From assembly GCF_030845175.1 (NCBI RefSeq), contig NZ_CP132542.1:3445501-3509500 (forward strand): 64,000 nt of DNA, read 5' to 3'. This DNA is from Coralliovum pocilloporae (GTDB lineage: Bacteria > Pseudomonadota > Alphaproteobacteria > Rhizobiales > Cohaesibacteraceae). Numbering within the stretch: the first letter of the stretch is position 1; every line of letters starts with the position of its first letter. A program made the translations under genes and the position numbers. The notes beneath the pieces are model-generated. The model saw only the letters and a program-made list of their open reading frames with translations. It did not search any database and was not told the DNA's origin. This document shows, piece by piece, positions 1 to 10,721 of the stretch.

Positions 1-351
1 ATCGAGAATACCGTTACCGGAACCGGACGAACCATCCGTGTTCGTGCCACCAGCCGCGCCATCATTGGTCTGCTGTTGTTCCACATTATCCAGAATGGAG
101 GACGGTGGATTATCAACACGAGCCAGAATGGTCAGGGTGATTGACGTGGCAAAGAATACGGTCGCCAGAATAGCCGTTGTCCGGGTCAGAACATTAGTTG
201 CTCCGCGATTGGTCATGAAACCACCGCCGCCACCGCCGCCGCCCATGCCGAGCGCACCGCCTTCAGACCGCTGAAGCAGTACCATGGCAATCAGCGCCAG
301 AACCACAAGCAGGTGGATCACAATCAGAGCTGTTTCAAAAATGCCTTCCAT
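1..351 (-). CDS. secG: SecG, preprotein translocase subunit (3' end cut by window)
   Basis: Inner-membrane subunit of the SecYEG protein-export channel that assists SecA-driven translocation. Translating the minus strand from the ATG at 351 gives 117 codons with no stop before the window edge, so the C-terminus is missing. It shows two membrane helices (about residues 5-22 and 53-72) separated by the typical SecG segment LLQRSEGGALG followed by an unusually long run of eight glycines; this run explains the GCC/GCG-rich tract near 225-245. The visible C-terminal tail is rich in Gly, Ser, Asn and Thr, as in many alphaproteobacterial SecG proteins. It lies downstream of tpiA on the same strand, a usual pairing in this class. 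Confidence 0.9.
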   Translation of the reverse strand, partial: MEGIFETALIVIHLLVVLALIAMVLLQRSEGGALGMGGGGGGGGFMTNRGATNVLTRTTAILATVFFATSITLTILARVDNPPSSILDNVEQQQTNDGAAGGTNTDGSSGSGNGILD

Positions 352-474
352 GGGATTTGGTCATCCTTTGGGTTGGCGCAGACAAAACGCGCCATACCTG
401 TCATATGAGATCTGAGGCGCGTTCTACACGAACTCGCCCCAGCTTTCCAGTCGCTAATCGGTAAAACCGTGAAA

Positions 475-1230
475 TTAGCCGTATGCCGCCGCAATACCGA
501 GGAAATCAGCGGCTTTCAGGCTGGCACCACCCACCAGTGCGCCGTCAACATTCTCCACAGCCATCAGCTCTTTCGCATTGCCCGGCTTAACCGAACCACC
601 ATAGAGAATCCGCATCTGCGCGCCTTCTTCACCGAACCGATCAGTAAGTTCCTTACGGATATGGGCATGAACTTCGGCCACATCAACCGCGCTCGGGGTC
701 CGACCGGTACCAATGGCCCAGACAGGTTCATAGGCAACGACAGTATTGTCTGCGCGAGCCCCATCAGGAACAGATCCGGCAACCTGACTGCCGATTCGGT
801 CAAGGGTCGCACCCTGGTCCCGTTCAGCTTCCGTTTCACCGACACAGACAATAGCGATAAGGCCAGCGCGCCATCCGGCTTCTGCCTTGGCTTTCACAGT
901 CCCATCACTCTCACCATGATCTGCACGACGCTCGGAATGGCCAACGATCACGGCGGACGCTCCTGCATCAGACAGCATCTCGGCAGACAGATCACCCGTA
1001 TGAGCACCTGACGCGTTCTGATGACAATCCTGACCACCTGTTGTGATACCACTCCCAACAGCACTAACCGACATGGTGTAGAGCAGCGTGGCAGGCGGGC
1101 AGATCATCAGATCGACTGCAGACTGAAGCTCCGCACCATAGCCTTTACCCATCGCCTGAAACTCGGAGAGAGCCTCTTTCAGGCCGTTCATTTTCCAGTT
1201 TCCGGCAACAAGTGGTTTAGGAGCTGTCAT
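475..1230 (-). CDS. tpiA: Triosephosphate isomerase
   Basis: Cytoplasmic glycolytic/gluconeogenic enzyme interconverting dihydroxyacetone phosphate and glyceraldehyde 3-phosphate. The 251-residue product has the usual length and the family landmarks: N-terminal AGNWKMN with the substrate lysine (K13), the catalytic histidine in VIVGHSERR, the catalytic glutamate in [12 protein letters not shown] and the phosphate-binding [11 protein letters not shown]. The start is supported by GAGGA seven bases upstream. The gene is divergent from ppiD across a 211-bp intergenic region and is followed by secG. No clear factor-independent terminator is visible between tpiA and secG, so they may be cotranscribed. 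Confidence 0.97.
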   Translation of the reverse strand: MTAPKPLVAGNWKMNGLKEALSEFQAMGKGYGAELQSAVDLMICPPATLLYTMSVSAVGSGITTGGQDCHQNASGAHTGDLSAEMLSDAGASAVIVGHSERRADHGESDGTVKAKAEAGWRAGLIAIVCVGETEAERDQGATLDRIGSQVAGSVPDGARADNTVVAYEPVWAIGTGRTPSAVDVAEVHAHIRKELTDRFGEEGAQMRILYGGSVKPGNAKELMAVENVDGALVGGASLKAADFLGIAAAYG

Positions 1231-1314
1231 GATAAAATCCTCTTGAAGTCTGCGCTCATCGTCAAAAAGTGTCCACTATCACGGAATTAGATGCGAGAAA
1301 GCCTCTTGCTGTCC

Positions 1315-1343
1315 TTGCGATAGCAGGTTTCGCTCTCTATTAT
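1315..1343 (+). promoter_or_regulatory. Sigma70-type promoter of the ppiD-trp-moa operon
   Basis: A TTGCGA box at 1315-1320, exactly 17 bases, then TATTAT at 1338-1343. The predicted start site is near 1350, giving a leader of about 90 nt before the ppiD ATG. I see no leader peptide with tryptophan codons and no terminator hairpin, so there is no visible trp attenuator here. Confidence 0.6.
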
Positions 1344-1441
1344 CCGCGCGCGCTCGATGGGTCCAGTACGGATTTTGTCGAGCATGATACATCCCTGGAG
1401 CAAGGCTCCGTACACCGATTAAGCAAGGACGGCGTGAAACG

Positions 1442-3274
1442 ATGCTGGATGCACTCAGAGGAGCTGCCGGAACATGGGTAGCAAAACTGTTTATTGGCCT
1501 CTTGATCATGAGTTTCGCCGTCTGGGGCGTTGCTGACTTTACCGGCGGTGTTGACCTTAATGCCGTGGCGAAAGTCGGAAAAACCAATGTCAGCGGGCTG
1601 CAGCTTCAACGCGCCACGGCCAATCGGGTGACACTGGATCAGCTCATTCTTCAGGCTGCGATGAATGATCGTGCCAAGTCCTACAATCTTGGTATTTCCG
1701 AAGAAGCGCTGACAAAGGCAATTGCCGAAGATCCTATCTTCCAGGCCGGGACGGGTCGTTTCAGCCGTTTCGCCTTCCAGAACATTCTGAGTCGTCTGGG
1801 CTACACGGAAGATGACTACATCGAAGAGCGCAAGATCGACGAGCTGCGTGTACAGCTGATCGGCGCTCTCACTGGCGGGTTCCAGATTCCCGACACGGCT
1901 CTTGAAGCTTATGGGCGTTATCAGAATCAGGAGCGCACCATCCGTGCTCTTGTTATCGACAGGAATCAGGTTGAGGCGCCTGCAGACCCGGATCAGACAG
2001 CTCTTGAAAGTTTCTACGAAGACCGCAAGAGCTCTTTCAGAGCACCGGAATATCGGTCTTTTTCCTATATCAAGCTGGAGCCGGAAGATATCGCCAAACC
2101 GGGCGATGTAACCGATGTGGAAGTTGAAGACTCCTATAAAGCTGACCTCGCGCGCTATGAAACAGCAGAACAGCGCCGCGTTCAGCAGGTTCTCTTCCCA
2201 AGCGAAGATGAAGCCAAAGCTTTCAAAACCAAACTTGATGGCGGCATGAGCTTCGAGGATGCCCTGAAGGAACGCAACCTGACCCCGGAAGGCGTGGACC
2301 TTGGCCTGCTGACACGCCAGCAGTTCACCGACGCCGGTGTTGCCGACGCGGCATTCAGCCTGACGGAAGGAACCGTCAGTGATGTGCTGGCCGGAACATT
2401 CGGCTCAATCGTCATCCGCCTTGCGGAAGTCAAGCCAGCTGCTGTCCAGCCCTTGAGCGAAGTTGAAGGTGAGATTCGCGCATCCATCGCAGCACAGAAG
2501 GCCGAGAATGAAATTCTCGATCTTCATGACGCCATTGAAGATGAGCGCGCCGGTGGTTCTAACCTTGAACAGGTGGCAGAGAAACTCGGCATGCCGATTG
2601 AGATTGTCACCGATGCGGATGCCAGCGGCGCTCTTGAAGCTGGCGGTCAGCTTGAAGGCCTGACATTGCAGAACGAAGCTCTGCGGGCCGTGTTCGGTGC
2701 CGATGCCGGTGAAGAAATCAATGCCCTTGATGTTTCCGGTCGTGGCTTCGTCTGGGTCGAGACCACATCTGTAAAAGCAGCACGGGACAGAACACTGGAC
2801 GAAGTTCGCGATCAGGCCATCGCCGCCTGGAAAGAAGCCGAGACAGCAAAAGCCGTTGAAGCCTTCGGTCAGGAGCTCGCCGGTCTTATCAAATCCGGAG
2901 ATGGCACCATGGATCTTCTGGCTGCCTCTCTGGGATTGAGTGTGGTGGATACAGGAGCCATCAAGCGGACGGACCAGAGCGCCCTTCCCCCAAGTGTCGC
3001 CACAGCAGCCTTTGACAAGCCACAGGGCACCATTGACGTTCTGCCGGGCAGCAATGCCACCGATCGGATTGTCTACCATGTGACAGAGGTCAAGGATCCG
3101 GCCTTCTTCAAGGAAGCAGCAGAGAACCAGCCCATTGCCAATGGTGTTGCCAATGAAGTGCAGAACGAACTGATCAGTCAGTATGTTTTCAAACTTCAGA
3201 GCGAGCTTGGCGTTACCATCAATCAGCGCGCCGTGAATGCCATCATGCAGACCGGTCAGCAGCAGCACTATTGA
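1442..3274 (+). CDS. ppiD: PpiD/SurA-type periplasmic peptidyl-prolyl isomerase, membrane anchored
   Basis: Folding factor for proteins leaving the Sec translocon. The 610-residue protein has a short cytoplasmic N-terminus, one membrane anchor (about 13-33), a SurA_N-like chaperone region with the pattern AFQNILSRLGYTEDDYIEE near residue 120, and one parvulin-type (PpiC) rotamase domain at about 240-335 beginning RRVQQVLF. The rest is a helical C-terminal chaperone region. Its length matches PpiD rather than soluble SurA. The upstream ribosome site is weak (AAGGA 13 bases before the ATG). trpE follows after 14 bases; ppiD heading the trp operon is a recurring alphaproteobacterial arrangement without an obvious functional link. 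Confidence 0.9.
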   Translation: MLDALRGAAGTWVAKLFIGLLIMSFAVWGVADFTGGVDLNAVAKVGKTNVSGLQLQRATANRVTLDQLILQAAMNDRAKSYNLGISEEALTKAIAEDPIFQAGTGRFSRFAFQNILSRLGYTEDDYIEERKIDELRVQLIGALTGGFQIPDTALEAYGRYQNQERTIRALVIDRNQVEAPADPDQTALESFYEDRKSSFRAPEYRSFSYIKLEPEDIAKPGDVTDVEVEDSYKADLARYETAEQRRVQQVLFPSEDEAKAFKTKLDGGMSFEDALKERNLTPEGVDLGLLTRQQFTDAGVADAAFSLTEGTVSDVLAGTFGSIVIRLAEVKPAAVQPLSEVEGEIRASIAAQKAENEILDLHDAIEDERAGGSNLEQVAEKLGMPIEIVTDADASGALEAGGQLEGLTLQNEALRAVFGADAGEEINALDVSGRGFVWVETTSVKAARDRTLDEVRDQAIAAWKEAETAKAVEAFGQELAGLIKSGDGTMDLLAASLGLSVVDTGAIKRTDQSALPPSVATAAFDKPQGTIDVLPGSNATDRIVYHVTEVKDPAFFKEAAENQPIANGVANEVQNELISQYVFKLQSELGVTINQRAVNAIMQTGQQQHY

Positions 3275-3288
3275 TATTGTGAGGCTTC

Positions 3289-4803
3289 ATGCTGATTGAA
3301 CCATCCTGTGAGGCGTTCGAAGCGCCCTATTCATCTGGCACGCCGCAAGTGGTGTGGACCCGCCTGATCGCGGATCTGGAAACCCCTGTATCAGCCATGA
3401 TGAAGATTGCCGCCGACCAGCCCAATGCCATTCTGCTTGAATCGGTGGAAGGCGGAGCTGTTCGTGGCCGTTACTCCCTGATCGGTCTTGATCCGGATAT
3501 CATGTTCCGGTGCAATGGTGCCGAAGCGGAAATCAATACAGATATCGCCCAGGGCTCAACCGAGTTTACTCCGTGCGAAAAGCCTTCACTTGAGGCTCTC
3601 CGGGATCTGATCGACGCGTCCCGGATTGATATCCCGGAAGGCCTGCCCCCCATGTCCGCCGGCATCTTTGGCTATCTGGGCTATGACATGGTGCGACAGG
3701 TCGAGGAACTGCCGGATACCAGCGTCGACGTGCTTGAGGTCCCCGATACCATTCTGGTCCGACCGCAGCTTGTTGTAATCTTTGATGCGGTCAAGGATGA
3801 AATGGTTCTGGTGACACCGGTGAGACCAAAGGCCGGGCAAACCGCAAAGGCAGCCTATAATGCCGCCGTCAACCGGTTGACGGACGCTATTGACCGTATT
3901 GAAGAACCGGCACCGCGCCAGACAGTTGACGTTCCTGAGCATCTGGAACTTCAGCAGACATCCAACACGACACCCGAACGCTATCGGGAGATGGTGGAAG
4001 CAGCGAAAGACTACATCACAGCTGGCGATATTTTCCAGGTGGTGCTTTCACAAAGGTTCCAGACCCCTTTCCCGCTCCCAGCCTTCTCGCTGTATCGGGC
4101 CTTGAGACGGACCAACCCGGCACCGTTTCTTTATTTCCTGAATTTCGAAGGCTTCTCTATTGTTGGCTCCAGTCCGGAAATCCTGGTGCGCGCCCGCGAC
4201 GGGGAAATTACGGTCAGACCCATTGCCGGAACACGCCCGCGCGGCGCAACCGCCGTGGAAGACAAGGCCTATGCAGACGACCTGCTGGCCGACCCGAAAG
4301 AATGCGCCGAACACCTGATGCTGCTTGATCTGGGACGCAATGATGTGGGTCGCATCGCAAAGATCGGCTCGGTCAAGGTCACGGATAAGTTCTTCCTCGA
4401 ATATTATAGCCAGGTCATGCACATCGTCTCCAACGTGGTTGGCGAACTGGCCGATGATCATGATGCTCTGGATGCACTGGCTGCAGGCTTTCCCGCAGGC
4501 ACGGTCTCCGGTGCGCCCAAAGTGCGCGCCATGGAAATTATCGATGAGCTGGAGCATGACAAGCGTGGCCCCTATGCCGGATGTGTCGGCTATTTCTCCG
4601 CTGACGGGAACATGGACACCTGCATTGTCCTGCGCACAGCCGTCGTAAAAGACGGTGTCATGCACGTTCAGGCGGGTGCCGGGATCGTTGCGGATTCCGT
4701 GCCGGAAAACGAACAGCAGGAATGCATCAACAAGGCCAAGGCCCTGTTCAGAGCCGCCGATGAAGCCCTGCGCGTTGCCCAGTCCGGGAGGCGAGCTCAA
4801 TGA
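3289..4803 (+). CDS. trpE: Anthranilate synthase component I
   Basis: Converts chorismate and ammonia (from TrpG) to anthranilate, the first committed step of tryptophan synthesis. The 504-residue protein has an N-terminal regulatory part with LLES at 49-52, the motif whose serine takes part in tryptophan feedback inhibition in studied TrpE proteins, and a C-terminal chorismate-binding domain with [21 protein letters not shown] and the closing [16 protein letters not shown]. The gene is not fused to trpG, unlike the rhizobial TrpEG fusion. Its last four bases overlap the trpG start (ATGA), which suggests translational coupling of the two subunits. Confidence 0.97.
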   Translation: MLIEPSCEAFEAPYSSGTPQVVWTRLIADLETPVSAMMKIAADQPNAILLESVEGGAVRGRYSLIGLDPDIMFRCNGAEAEINTDIAQGSTEFTPCEKPSLEALRDLIDASRIDIPEGLPPMSAGIFGYLGYDMVRQVEELPDTSVDVLEVPDTILVRPQLVVIFDAVKDEMVLVTPVRPKAGQTAKAAYNAAVNRLTDAIDRIEEPAPRQTVDVPEHLELQQTSNTTPERYREMVEAAKDYITAGDIFQVVLSQRFQTPFPLPAFSLYRALRRTNPAPFLYFLNFEGFSIVGSSPEILVRARDGEITVRPIAGTRPRGATAVEDKAYADDLLADPKECAEHLMLLDLGRNDVGRIAKIGSVKVTDKFFLEYYSQVMHIVSNVVGELADDHDALDALAAGFPAGTVSGAPKVRAMEIIDELEHDKRGPYAGCVGYFSADGNMDTCIVLRTAVVKDGVMHVQAGAGIVADSVPENEQQECINKAKALFRAADEALRVAQSGRRAQ

Positions 4804-5411
4804 TCCTGATGATCGATAATTATGACAGCTTCACCTATAATCTCGTCCATTATCTGGGTGAACTGGGTGCCGAGCTGTCGGTGGTTCGCAATGACAAGAT
4901 TTCTGTCGACGACATCCGTGCGCTTGACCCGGATGCCATCGTCATTTCCCCAGGCCCCTGCACACCCAATGAAGCAGGTATCTGCCTTGATCTGATTGAA
5001 GCCTTCGCAACAGAGATTCCCATTTTCGGAGTTTGCCTGGGTTTCCAGTCTATCGGTCAGGCCTTTGGCGGCAAGGTCATCCGCGCACCTTATCTGATGC
5101 ATGGCAAGCTGAGCCCGATGCATCACGGCAACAGAGGGGTCTTCAGAGACCTGCCGGACCCGATAACAGCGACCCGCTATCATTCGCTGATTGTCGAGCG
5201 TGAGAGCCTGCCGGACTGCCTTGAGATCACGGCAGAGACCGAAGACGGCATCATTATGGGCTTCCATCACAAGAGCCTGCCGATCCACGGGGTCCAGTTC
5301 CATCCGGAGAGCATAGCGTCCGAGGGGGGCTATGACATCCTGAAGCATTTTCTGGCCATTGCCGAAGACTGGAATACAGAAACCGGACGTCGAACCAAGA
5401 GTGACGGCTGA
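4800..5411 (+). CDS. trpG: Anthranilate synthase component II (glutamine amidotransferase)
   Basis: Supplies ammonia from glutamine to TrpE. This 203-residue class I amidotransferase has the full catalytic triad: C79 in [11 protein letters not shown]168 and E170 in [14 protein letters not shown]. The oxyanion-loop sequence [11 protein letters not shown] (50-60) is also present. The start overlaps the trpE stop. In some bacteria this subunit is shared with aminodeoxychorismate synthase (folate pathway); no separate pabA is visible in the window, so a dual role cannot be excluded. Confidence 0.97.
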   Translation: MILMIDNYDSFTYNLVHYLGELGAELSVVRNDKISVDDIRALDPDAIVISPGPCTPNEAGICLDLIEAFATEIPIFGVCLGFQSIGQAFGGKVIRAPYLMHGKLSPMHHGNRGVFRDLPDPITATRYHSLIVERESLPDCLEITAETEDGIIMGFHHKSLPIHGVQFHPESIASEGGYDILKHFLAIAEDWNTETGRRTKSDG

Positions 5412-5425
5412 GGGGGAGTGAATAG

Positions 5426-6442
5426 ATGACCGATCTGAAACCACTTCTGGCACAGGCTGCGGACGGCAAAGCCCTGTCCCGGCAGGATGCGGAAGCCGCC
5501 TTCAACATCATCATGTCCGGCGGTGCGACTCCGGCGCAGATCGGCGGTTTCCTGATGGCACTCCGGGTGCGTGGCGAAACGGTTGACGAGATTGCCGGTG
5601 CCGTTGCCACCATGCGGTCAAAGATGCTGCGGGTAAACGCGCCGGATGGGGCCATCGATATTGTCGGTACCGGTGGAGATGCCTCGGGCACCTACAATAT
5701 CTCAACCACATCGGCTTTCGTTGTCGCCGGTGCAGGCGTGCCTGTGGCCAAGCATGGCAACCGCGCTCTGTCTTCCAAATCCGGCACGGCTGACGCTCTG
5801 ATGGCGCTGGGTGTAAACCTTGATCTGGAACCTGAGCAGATTACCCGCTGTATCGAAACAGCCGGTGTCGGCTTCATGTTTGCTCCCAATCACCATGCGG
5901 CAATGAAGCATGTGGGTCCGGCCCGTGTGGAACTCGGAACACGCACAATCTTCAATCTGCTGGGTCCGCTCTCAAACCCTGCAGGCGTCAAGCATTATGC
6001 CATTGGCGTCTTTGCAGCCCATTGGGTTGAACCAATCGCTCATGCTTTGCGGGACCTTGGTGCGGAAAGTGCCTGGATCGTCCATGGCGACAGCGGTCTT
6101 GACGAACTGTCAATCACTGGCCCCAATCTCGTTGCCGAGCTGAAGAATGGTGAGATCAACACTTTCGAGATCGCACCGGAAGATGTCGGGCTCACAAGAC
6201 GCGACCTTGAAGAAATCAAGGGTGGCGACGCGGAAGAAAATGCAACAGCACTCAAGGCGGTGCTGGATGGCGATCTCTGCGCTTACCGCGATACTGTGTT
6301 GATGAATGCCGGGTCAGCTCTTGTGGTCACCGGCAAGGCGAAAACCCTGACGGAAGGCGTCGAAATGGCTGCCCGGTCCATCGATAGCGGCAAGGCTCGC
6401 AAAGCCCTGGATCTGCTGGTTGAGACCTCAAACGGATCGTAA
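5426..6442 (+). CDS. trpD: Anthranilate phosphoribosyltransferase
   Basis: Second step of the tryptophan branch: transfers phosphoribose from PRPP to anthranilate. The 338-residue enzyme has the usual length and signature elements: [15 protein letters not shown] for PRPP and magnesium binding, [17 protein letters not shown], and [19 protein letters not shown] for anthranilate binding. A GGGGGA-like ribosome site lies about eight bases before the ATG. trpC follows after only two bases. Confidence 0.97.
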   Translation: MTDLKPLLAQAADGKALSRQDAEAAFNIIMSGGATPAQIGGFLMALRVRGETVDEIAGAVATMRSKMLRVNAPDGAIDIVGTGGDASGTYNISTTSAFVVAGAGVPVAKHGNRALSSKSGTADALMALGVNLDLEPEQITRCIETAGVGFMFAPNHHAAMKHVGPARVELGTRTIFNLLGPLSNPAGVKHYAIGVFAAHWVEPIAHALRDLGAESAWIVHGDSGLDELSITGPNLVAELKNGEINTFEIAPEDVGLTRRDLEEIKGGDAEENATALKAVLDGDLCAYRDTVLMNAGSALVVTGKAKTLTEGVEMAARSIDSGKARKALDLLVETSNGS

Positions 6443-6444
6443 GT

Positions 6445-7239
6445 ATGGATATCCTCAAGAAAATCGAACTCTACAAGCGCGAGGAAATCGCCGCTGCAAA
6501 GAGCACAACAAGCCTCGATGATCTCAAGGCCCGCATCCAGGATGTCTCAGTACCACGCGGGTTCGCCCAGGCACTGACGACCAAAATTGATGCCGGTCAC
6601 TTTGCCCTCATCGCAGAGATCAAGAAAGCCAGCCCGTCAAAAGGCCTGATCCGCCCGGATGACTTTAACCCGCCTGAACTGGCGAAAGCCTATGAACGCG
6701 GTGGCGCAGCCTGTCTCTCTGTCCTGACTGACACACCGTCTTTTCAGGGGCATCCCGACTATCTGGTCGCGGCACGTGAGGCAACGGCCCTGCCCGCTCT
6801 GCGCAAAGATTTTCTCTATGATTCCTATCAGGTTTATGAAGCACGCGCCTGGGGCGCAGACTGTATCCTGATCATCATGGCTTCGGTGACAGACGACGAA
6901 GCCCGGATGCTTGAAGAAACCGCTGGTATGCTTGGCATGGATGTTCTGGTCGAAGTTCATGACAGGGAAGAGCTGGACCGGGCACTGACACTGCAGTCAG
7001 CATTGCTGGGCATCAACAATCGCAATCTCAAGACATTCGAGACCAGCCTTGAAACAAGCGAAATTCTGGCTCCGCGTGTCCCTGCGTCAAAGACCCTCGT
7101 TGGCGAGAGCGGTATTTTCAGTCATGACGATCTGACAAGGCTCAGCCAGTCCGGCATCAACACCTTCCTCGTGGGCGAGAGCCTGATGAGGCAGGCTGAT
7201 GTGGAACAGGCAACACGAGACCTGTTGACCAAGGCATAA
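6445..7239 (+). CDS. trpC: Indole-3-glycerol-phosphate synthase
   Basis: Fourth step of tryptophan synthesis: ring closure of carboxyphenylaminodeoxyribulose phosphate. It is a 264-residue monofunctional TIM barrel. Landmarks are the substrate-binding [13 protein letters not shown], the [21 protein letters not shown] segment with the catalytic lysine, and the C-terminal phosphate site LVGESLM. The trpF (PRAI) domain is not fused, and trpF/trpB/trpA are not in this window; in this class they often sit at a separate locus. The moaC ATG follows after 20 bases. Confidence 0.97.
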   Translation: MDILKKIELYKREEIAAAKSTTSLDDLKARIQDVSVPRGFAQALTTKIDAGHFALIAEIKKASPSKGLIRPDDFNPPELAKAYERGGAACLSVLTDTPSFQGHPDYLVAAREATALPALRKDFLYDSYQVYEARAWGADCILIIMASVTDDEARMLEETAGMLGMDVLVEVHDREELDRALTLQSALLGINNRNLKTFETSLETSEILAPRVPASKTLVGESGIFSHDDLTRLSQSGINTFLVGESLMRQADVEQATRDLLTKA

Positions 7240-7259
7240 CACACGATCAGGAGATCCTC

Positions 7260-7745
7260 ATGGCAACCGGCGACCGCCTTACCCATCTGGACGAAACAGG
7301 CTCCGCCAACATGGTGGACGTATCCTCCAAGGATGTCACGACAAGAACAGCGATTGCCGGTGGCTCGGTGCAGATGGCCCGTGAAACGCTGGACATGATC
7401 ATCTCCGGCAATGCCAAAAAGGGCGATGTGATCGGCACTGCCAGACTGGCTGGCATTATGGCTGCCAAGAAGACGCATGATCTAATCCCGCTGTGCCATC
7501 CCCTCGCGCTCAGCAAAGTGGCTGTCGATATCGAAGTTGACGAGGAGCTCCCCGGGCTGCAGGTGCGTGCCCTGGCCAAGCTTGCCGGACAGACCGGCGT
7601 CGAAATGGAAGCCCTGACAGCCGTTTCCGTAACCTGTCTTACTATTTACGACATGGCAAAAGCGGTTGACCGCAGCATGACCATTTCCGGTGTCCGCCTG
7701 CTCGAAAAGACAGGTGGTCAGTCCGGCAGCTACATCGCCGAATAG
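7260..7745 (+). CDS. moaC: Cyclic pyranopterin monophosphate synthase (MoaC)
   Basis: Completes formation of cyclic pyranopterin monophosphate from the MoaA product, the first stage of molybdenum cofactor synthesis. The 161-residue protein has the family core: [18 protein letters not shown] and [32 protein letters not shown] directly before the ATG is a clear ribosome site. The moaC-moeA pair downstream of trpC is a common alphaproteobacterial order. Confidence 0.97.
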   Translation: MATGDRLTHLDETGSANMVDVSSKDVTTRTAIAGGSVQMARETLDMIISGNAKKGDVIGTARLAGIMAAKKTHDLIPLCHPLALSKVAVDIEVDEELPGLQVRALAKLAGQTGVEMEALTAVSVTCLTIYDMAKAVDRSMTISGVRLLEKTGGQSGSYIAE

Positions 7746-7763
7746 CAAACCGGGAGTGATATC

Positions 7764-8975
7764 ATGGCTCTGATGCCGGTCGCAGAAGCGCTGGATCGCC
7801 TATTGGCGAATGTAAGGCGAAAAGACGCTGAACACCTGCCGTTGCACAACGCCTATCGCCGTGTTCTTGCATCAGATCTCAAAGCCAGAAGAACCCAGCC
7901 CCCCTTTGCGGCATCTGCCATGGACGGCTTCGCAGTCCGGTCTGAGGATATGATTGAAGCGCCCTCTGAACTGACCATTATCGGAGAAGCCCCGGCTGGC
8001 CATGGTTTTGACGGAACGGTTGGCGTCGGAGAAGCCGTTCGCATCTTTACAGGGGCACCGCTGCCGAATGGCGCGGACAGTGTCCTCATTCAGGAAAACG
8101 CCGATTACGCCAAAGGCCGCCAAACCCTAAAGGCTCTTGAACCAGTCAAGCCAGGCCAGCATGTGCGTCCGGCCGGGCTGGATTTCACTGAAGGCCAGAC
8201 CCTGCTGGCTGAAAGCTGCGTGATTGGTCCTGGTGAACTGGCTTTGGCAGCATCCATGGACTACGCGCAGATACCGGTGGTGCGGAAACCTCTGGTCGCC
8301 GTTCTGGCTACGGGCGATGAACTCGTCGCCCCGGGCACCCCGAGGCGAGATGACCAGATTGTTGCCTCCAATTCCTTTGGTGTTGCGGCTCTTGTCCGTG
8401 ACAATGGTGGAGATGTTCTCGACCTCGGAATTGCCGCTGATACCGTTGAAGCCATCGGCTCGGCCATCAAACAGGCTCTTGAAGCAGGGGCTGATCTGAT
8501 TGTCACACTCGGAGGAGCCTCTGTCGGCGATCACGATCTGGTCCAGACTGTCCTGAAAGATCACGGCATGTCTCTGGATTTCTGGCGCATTGCCATGCGT
8601 CCGGGCAAGCCGCTGATGGCCGGCTCCATCGACAGCACGCATATTCTCGGCCTGCCGGGCAACCCTGTATCCAGCATGGTCTGCGGCCTGCTGTTCATGC
8701 GGCCATTGATCCGCACACTTGCAGGCCTGTCTCTGGATGATATCAGTGATGTAGATGCTGTTCTTGGGGCGGATCTGCCCGAGAACGATCAGAGGCAGGA
8801 TTATATCCGCGCCACCCTGTCACAGGGCCCTGACGGACACCTGACGGCCACACCATTTGCAAAGCAGGACAGCTCCATGCTGGCGCGGCTTGTTCAATCA
8901 GATTGCCTGATTATCCGCCCACCATTTGCCGAGGCCGTCAAGACCGGGGATGTCTGCAAGATCCTGAAACTATAG
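7764..8975 (+). CDS. moeA: Molybdopterin molybdenumtransferase (MoeA)
   Basis: Inserts molybdate into adenylated molybdopterin, the last step of basic Moco assembly. The 403-residue protein has the expected MoeA layout: the N-terminal linker motif SAMDGFAVR, a central MPT-binding domain with TLGGASVGDHDLV, RPGKPLMAG and LGLPGNPVSSMV, and a C-terminal beta domain (about 330-403). It ends the trp-moa operon and converges on pgi with a 42-bp gap in which I see no convincing terminator. moeA is followed directly by lexA in many relatives; here about 7.4 kb of extra genes lie between them. Confidence 0.97.
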   Translation: MALMPVAEALDRLLANVRRKDAEHLPLHNAYRRVLASDLKARRTQPPFAASAMDGFAVRSEDMIEAPSELTIIGEAPAGHGFDGTVGVGEAVRIFTGAPLPNGADSVLIQENADYAKGRQTLKALEPVKPGQHVRPAGLDFTEGQTLLAESCVIGPGELALAASMDYAQIPVVRKPLVAVLATGDELVAPGTPRRDDQIVASNSFGVAALVRDNGGDVLDLGIAADTVEAIGSAIKQALEAGADLIVTLGGASVGDHDLVQTVLKDHGMSLDFWRIAMRPGKPLMAGSIDSTHILGLPGNPVSSMVCGLLFMRPLIRTLAGLSLDDISDVDAVLGADLPENDQRQDYIRATLSQGPDGHLTATPFAKQDSSMLARLVQSDCLIIRPPFAEAVKTGDVCKILKL

Positions 8976-9017
8976 GTCGTCAAAGCTGGTCAAGTGAACC
9001 AACAGAATAGACGCGCT

Positions 9018-10631
9018 CTAATCCTGAAGATCCTTGAACATTGCAATCAGGCCAGCCGTTGATGAATCAAGGTCGTCAACCTGCTCGCCGTCTCTGATCA
9101 CAGGCAGGAGTTCCCCGGCAAGGATCTTGCCAAGTTCGACCCCCCATTGGTCAAACGAGTTGATCCCCCAGATCACTCCCTGGACGAACACCTTGTGTTC
9201 ATAGAGTGCAATCAGGCTGCCAAGCACTCTCGGGCTCAGTCGCTCATACAGAATGGTGTTGGAAGGTCTATTTCCCGGACAGACCTTGTGTGGCAACAGT
9301 TCGGCTATTTCCGCCTTATTCAACCCTCTGCCTTCAAGATCCGTCTGGACTTCATCAGCCGTCTTGCCACGCATCAGAGCTTCAGACTGAGCAAAACAGT
9401 TGGCCACCAGAACCGCATGGTGCTCACCCTTTTTCTCCTGCGGATTTGCCGCCAGCAGGAAGTCGCACGGGATCACATCAGTGCCCTGATGAATAAGCTG
9501 GTAGAATGCATGCTGTCCGTTGGTCCCGGGCTCTCCCCAGACGATGGGACCGGTTTTGCACCCTGTGCCCTGGCCGTCCATATCAACCGACTTGCCATTG
9601 CTCTCCATATCAAGCTGCTGGAGATAGGCTGGAAACCGCAAAAGGCGCTGATCATAGGGCAGAACAGCCAGAGACGGATACCCGAGACAATTCCTGTTCC
9701 AGATCCCAATAAGGGCCAGAAGAACCGGCATATTCGCATCCAGCGGTGCATCCCTGAAATGGCAATCCATATCATGGGCACCGGCAAGGAACTCGCGGAA
9801 TCTCGCGGGACCAATAGCCAGCATCACAGAGAGGCCAACAGCGGACCAGACAGAGTAACGTCCACCGACCCAATCCCAGAAGCCGAAAACACGCTCAGAC
9901 GGGATCCCAAACGAGGACACCGCCTCAAGATTGGTGGAGAGCGCAACAAAATGATGTGGAATTGCGCCCTCGCCTAGTGCGTCGACCAACCATTCACGAG
10001 CGCTGCCAGCATTCAGCATCGTCTCATGGGTGGTGAAGCTCTTTGAGACGACAAGAACAAGCGTCGTTTCAGGCGGCAGGCTTTTCAGCACATCATGAAG
10101 ATGCGCCCCGTCTGCATTGGACACGAAATGGCATCTGGGACCATCGGCATAAGGAGCAAGCGCAGAGGTCACCATCGCCGGACCGAGATCAGAGCCGCCA
10201 ATCCCGATATTCACCACATCTGTAAAGACCTGGCCACTGGAGCCAGAGATTTCTCCGTTACGGATGCTGTCTGCAAAGGCAGACAATTGCTCCAGAACCT
10301 CGTGGACATCGCCCATGACCGGTTCACCATCGACGCGCATATCCGCATCGACCGGAGCACGCAGAGCAACGTGAAACGCGGCACGGCGTTCTGTCCCGTT
10401 GATCAGTTCACCGGAAAACATGGCCGACCGGCGTTCAACAACACCGCGCTCCCGGGCCAGTTCCACAAGCGCCGCCCGAACAGTCTGGTCTATGAGATTC
10501 TTCGAGTAATCCAGAAGCAGGTCGGACGCAGACAGTGAAAACTGCTCGAACCGTGTCGCATCAGCTGAAAACATGTCGCGCATATGCATATGCGCCATCT
10601 GCTTTGCCAAAGCCCGCAAGCCGTTATTCAT
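9018..10631 (-). CDS. pgi: Glucose-6-phosphate isomerase
   Basis: Interconverts glucose 6-phosphate and fructose 6-phosphate in the cytoplasm. The 537-residue product is the long bacterial form with both classical signatures: FGFWDWVGGRYSVWSAVG in the middle and GINSFDQWGVELGK near the C-terminus, and with SKSFTTHETM in the sugar-phosphate binding region. It lies 90 bp downstream of the tal gene on the same strand, so the two probably form a small sugar-phosphate operon that feeds fructose 6-phosphate metabolism, possibly including precursors for the neighbouring sugar cassette (inference). Confidence 0.97.
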   Translation of the reverse strand: MNNGLRALAKQMAHMHMRDMFSADATRFEQFSLSASDLLLDYSKNLIDQTVRAALVELARERGVVERRSAMFSGELINGTERRAAFHVALRAPVDADMRVDGEPVMGDVHEVLEQLSAFADSIRNGEISGSSGQVFTDVVNIGIGGSDLGPAMVTSALAPYADGPRCHFVSNADGAHLHDVLKSLPPETTLVLVVSKSFTTHETMLNAGSAREWLVDALGEGAIPHHFVALSTNLEAVSSFGIPSERVFGFWDWVGGRYSVWSAVGLSVMLAIGPARFREFLAGAHDMDCHFRDAPLDANMPVLLALIGIWNRNCLGYPSLAVLPYDQRLLRFPAYLQQLDMESNGKSVDMDGQGTGCKTGPIVWGEPGTNGQHAFYQLIHQGTDVIPCDFLLAANPQEKKGEHHAVLVANCFAQSEALMRGKTADEVQTDLEGRGLNKAEIAELLPHKVCPGNRPSNTILYERLSPRVLGSLIALYEHKVFVQGVIWGINSFDQWGVELGKILAGELLPVIRDGEQVDDLDSSTAGLIAMFKDLQD

Positions 10632-10661
10632 CTTACCCCGTCCGGTAGAGTAGAGCGTGCC

Positions 10662-10685
10662 GGACCTTTATCAGCATAAAGGCCC
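10662..10685 (-). repeat. Intercistronic hairpin between tal and pgi
   Basis: Inverted repeat with ten-base arms (10662-10671 and 10676-10685, one G-U pair in the RNA of the minus strand) around a four-base loop. No T-run follows, so it is not a standard terminator; it may stabilise or process the tal-pgi message. Confidence 0.5.
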
Positions 10686-10721
10686 AGCCAATGACATTAG
10701 ACCTCAGACCCTAATATTGTC

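Noticed and set aside
222..246. Repeated CCGCCG tract, possible microsatellite
   Set aside because: It encodes the glycine run of SecG in frame, so it is coding low-complexity sequence.
1350..1441. Trp attenuator in the leader of the ppiD-trp operon
   Set aside because: No leader peptide with tryptophan codons and no antiterminator/terminator pair; ppiD also intervenes before trpE.
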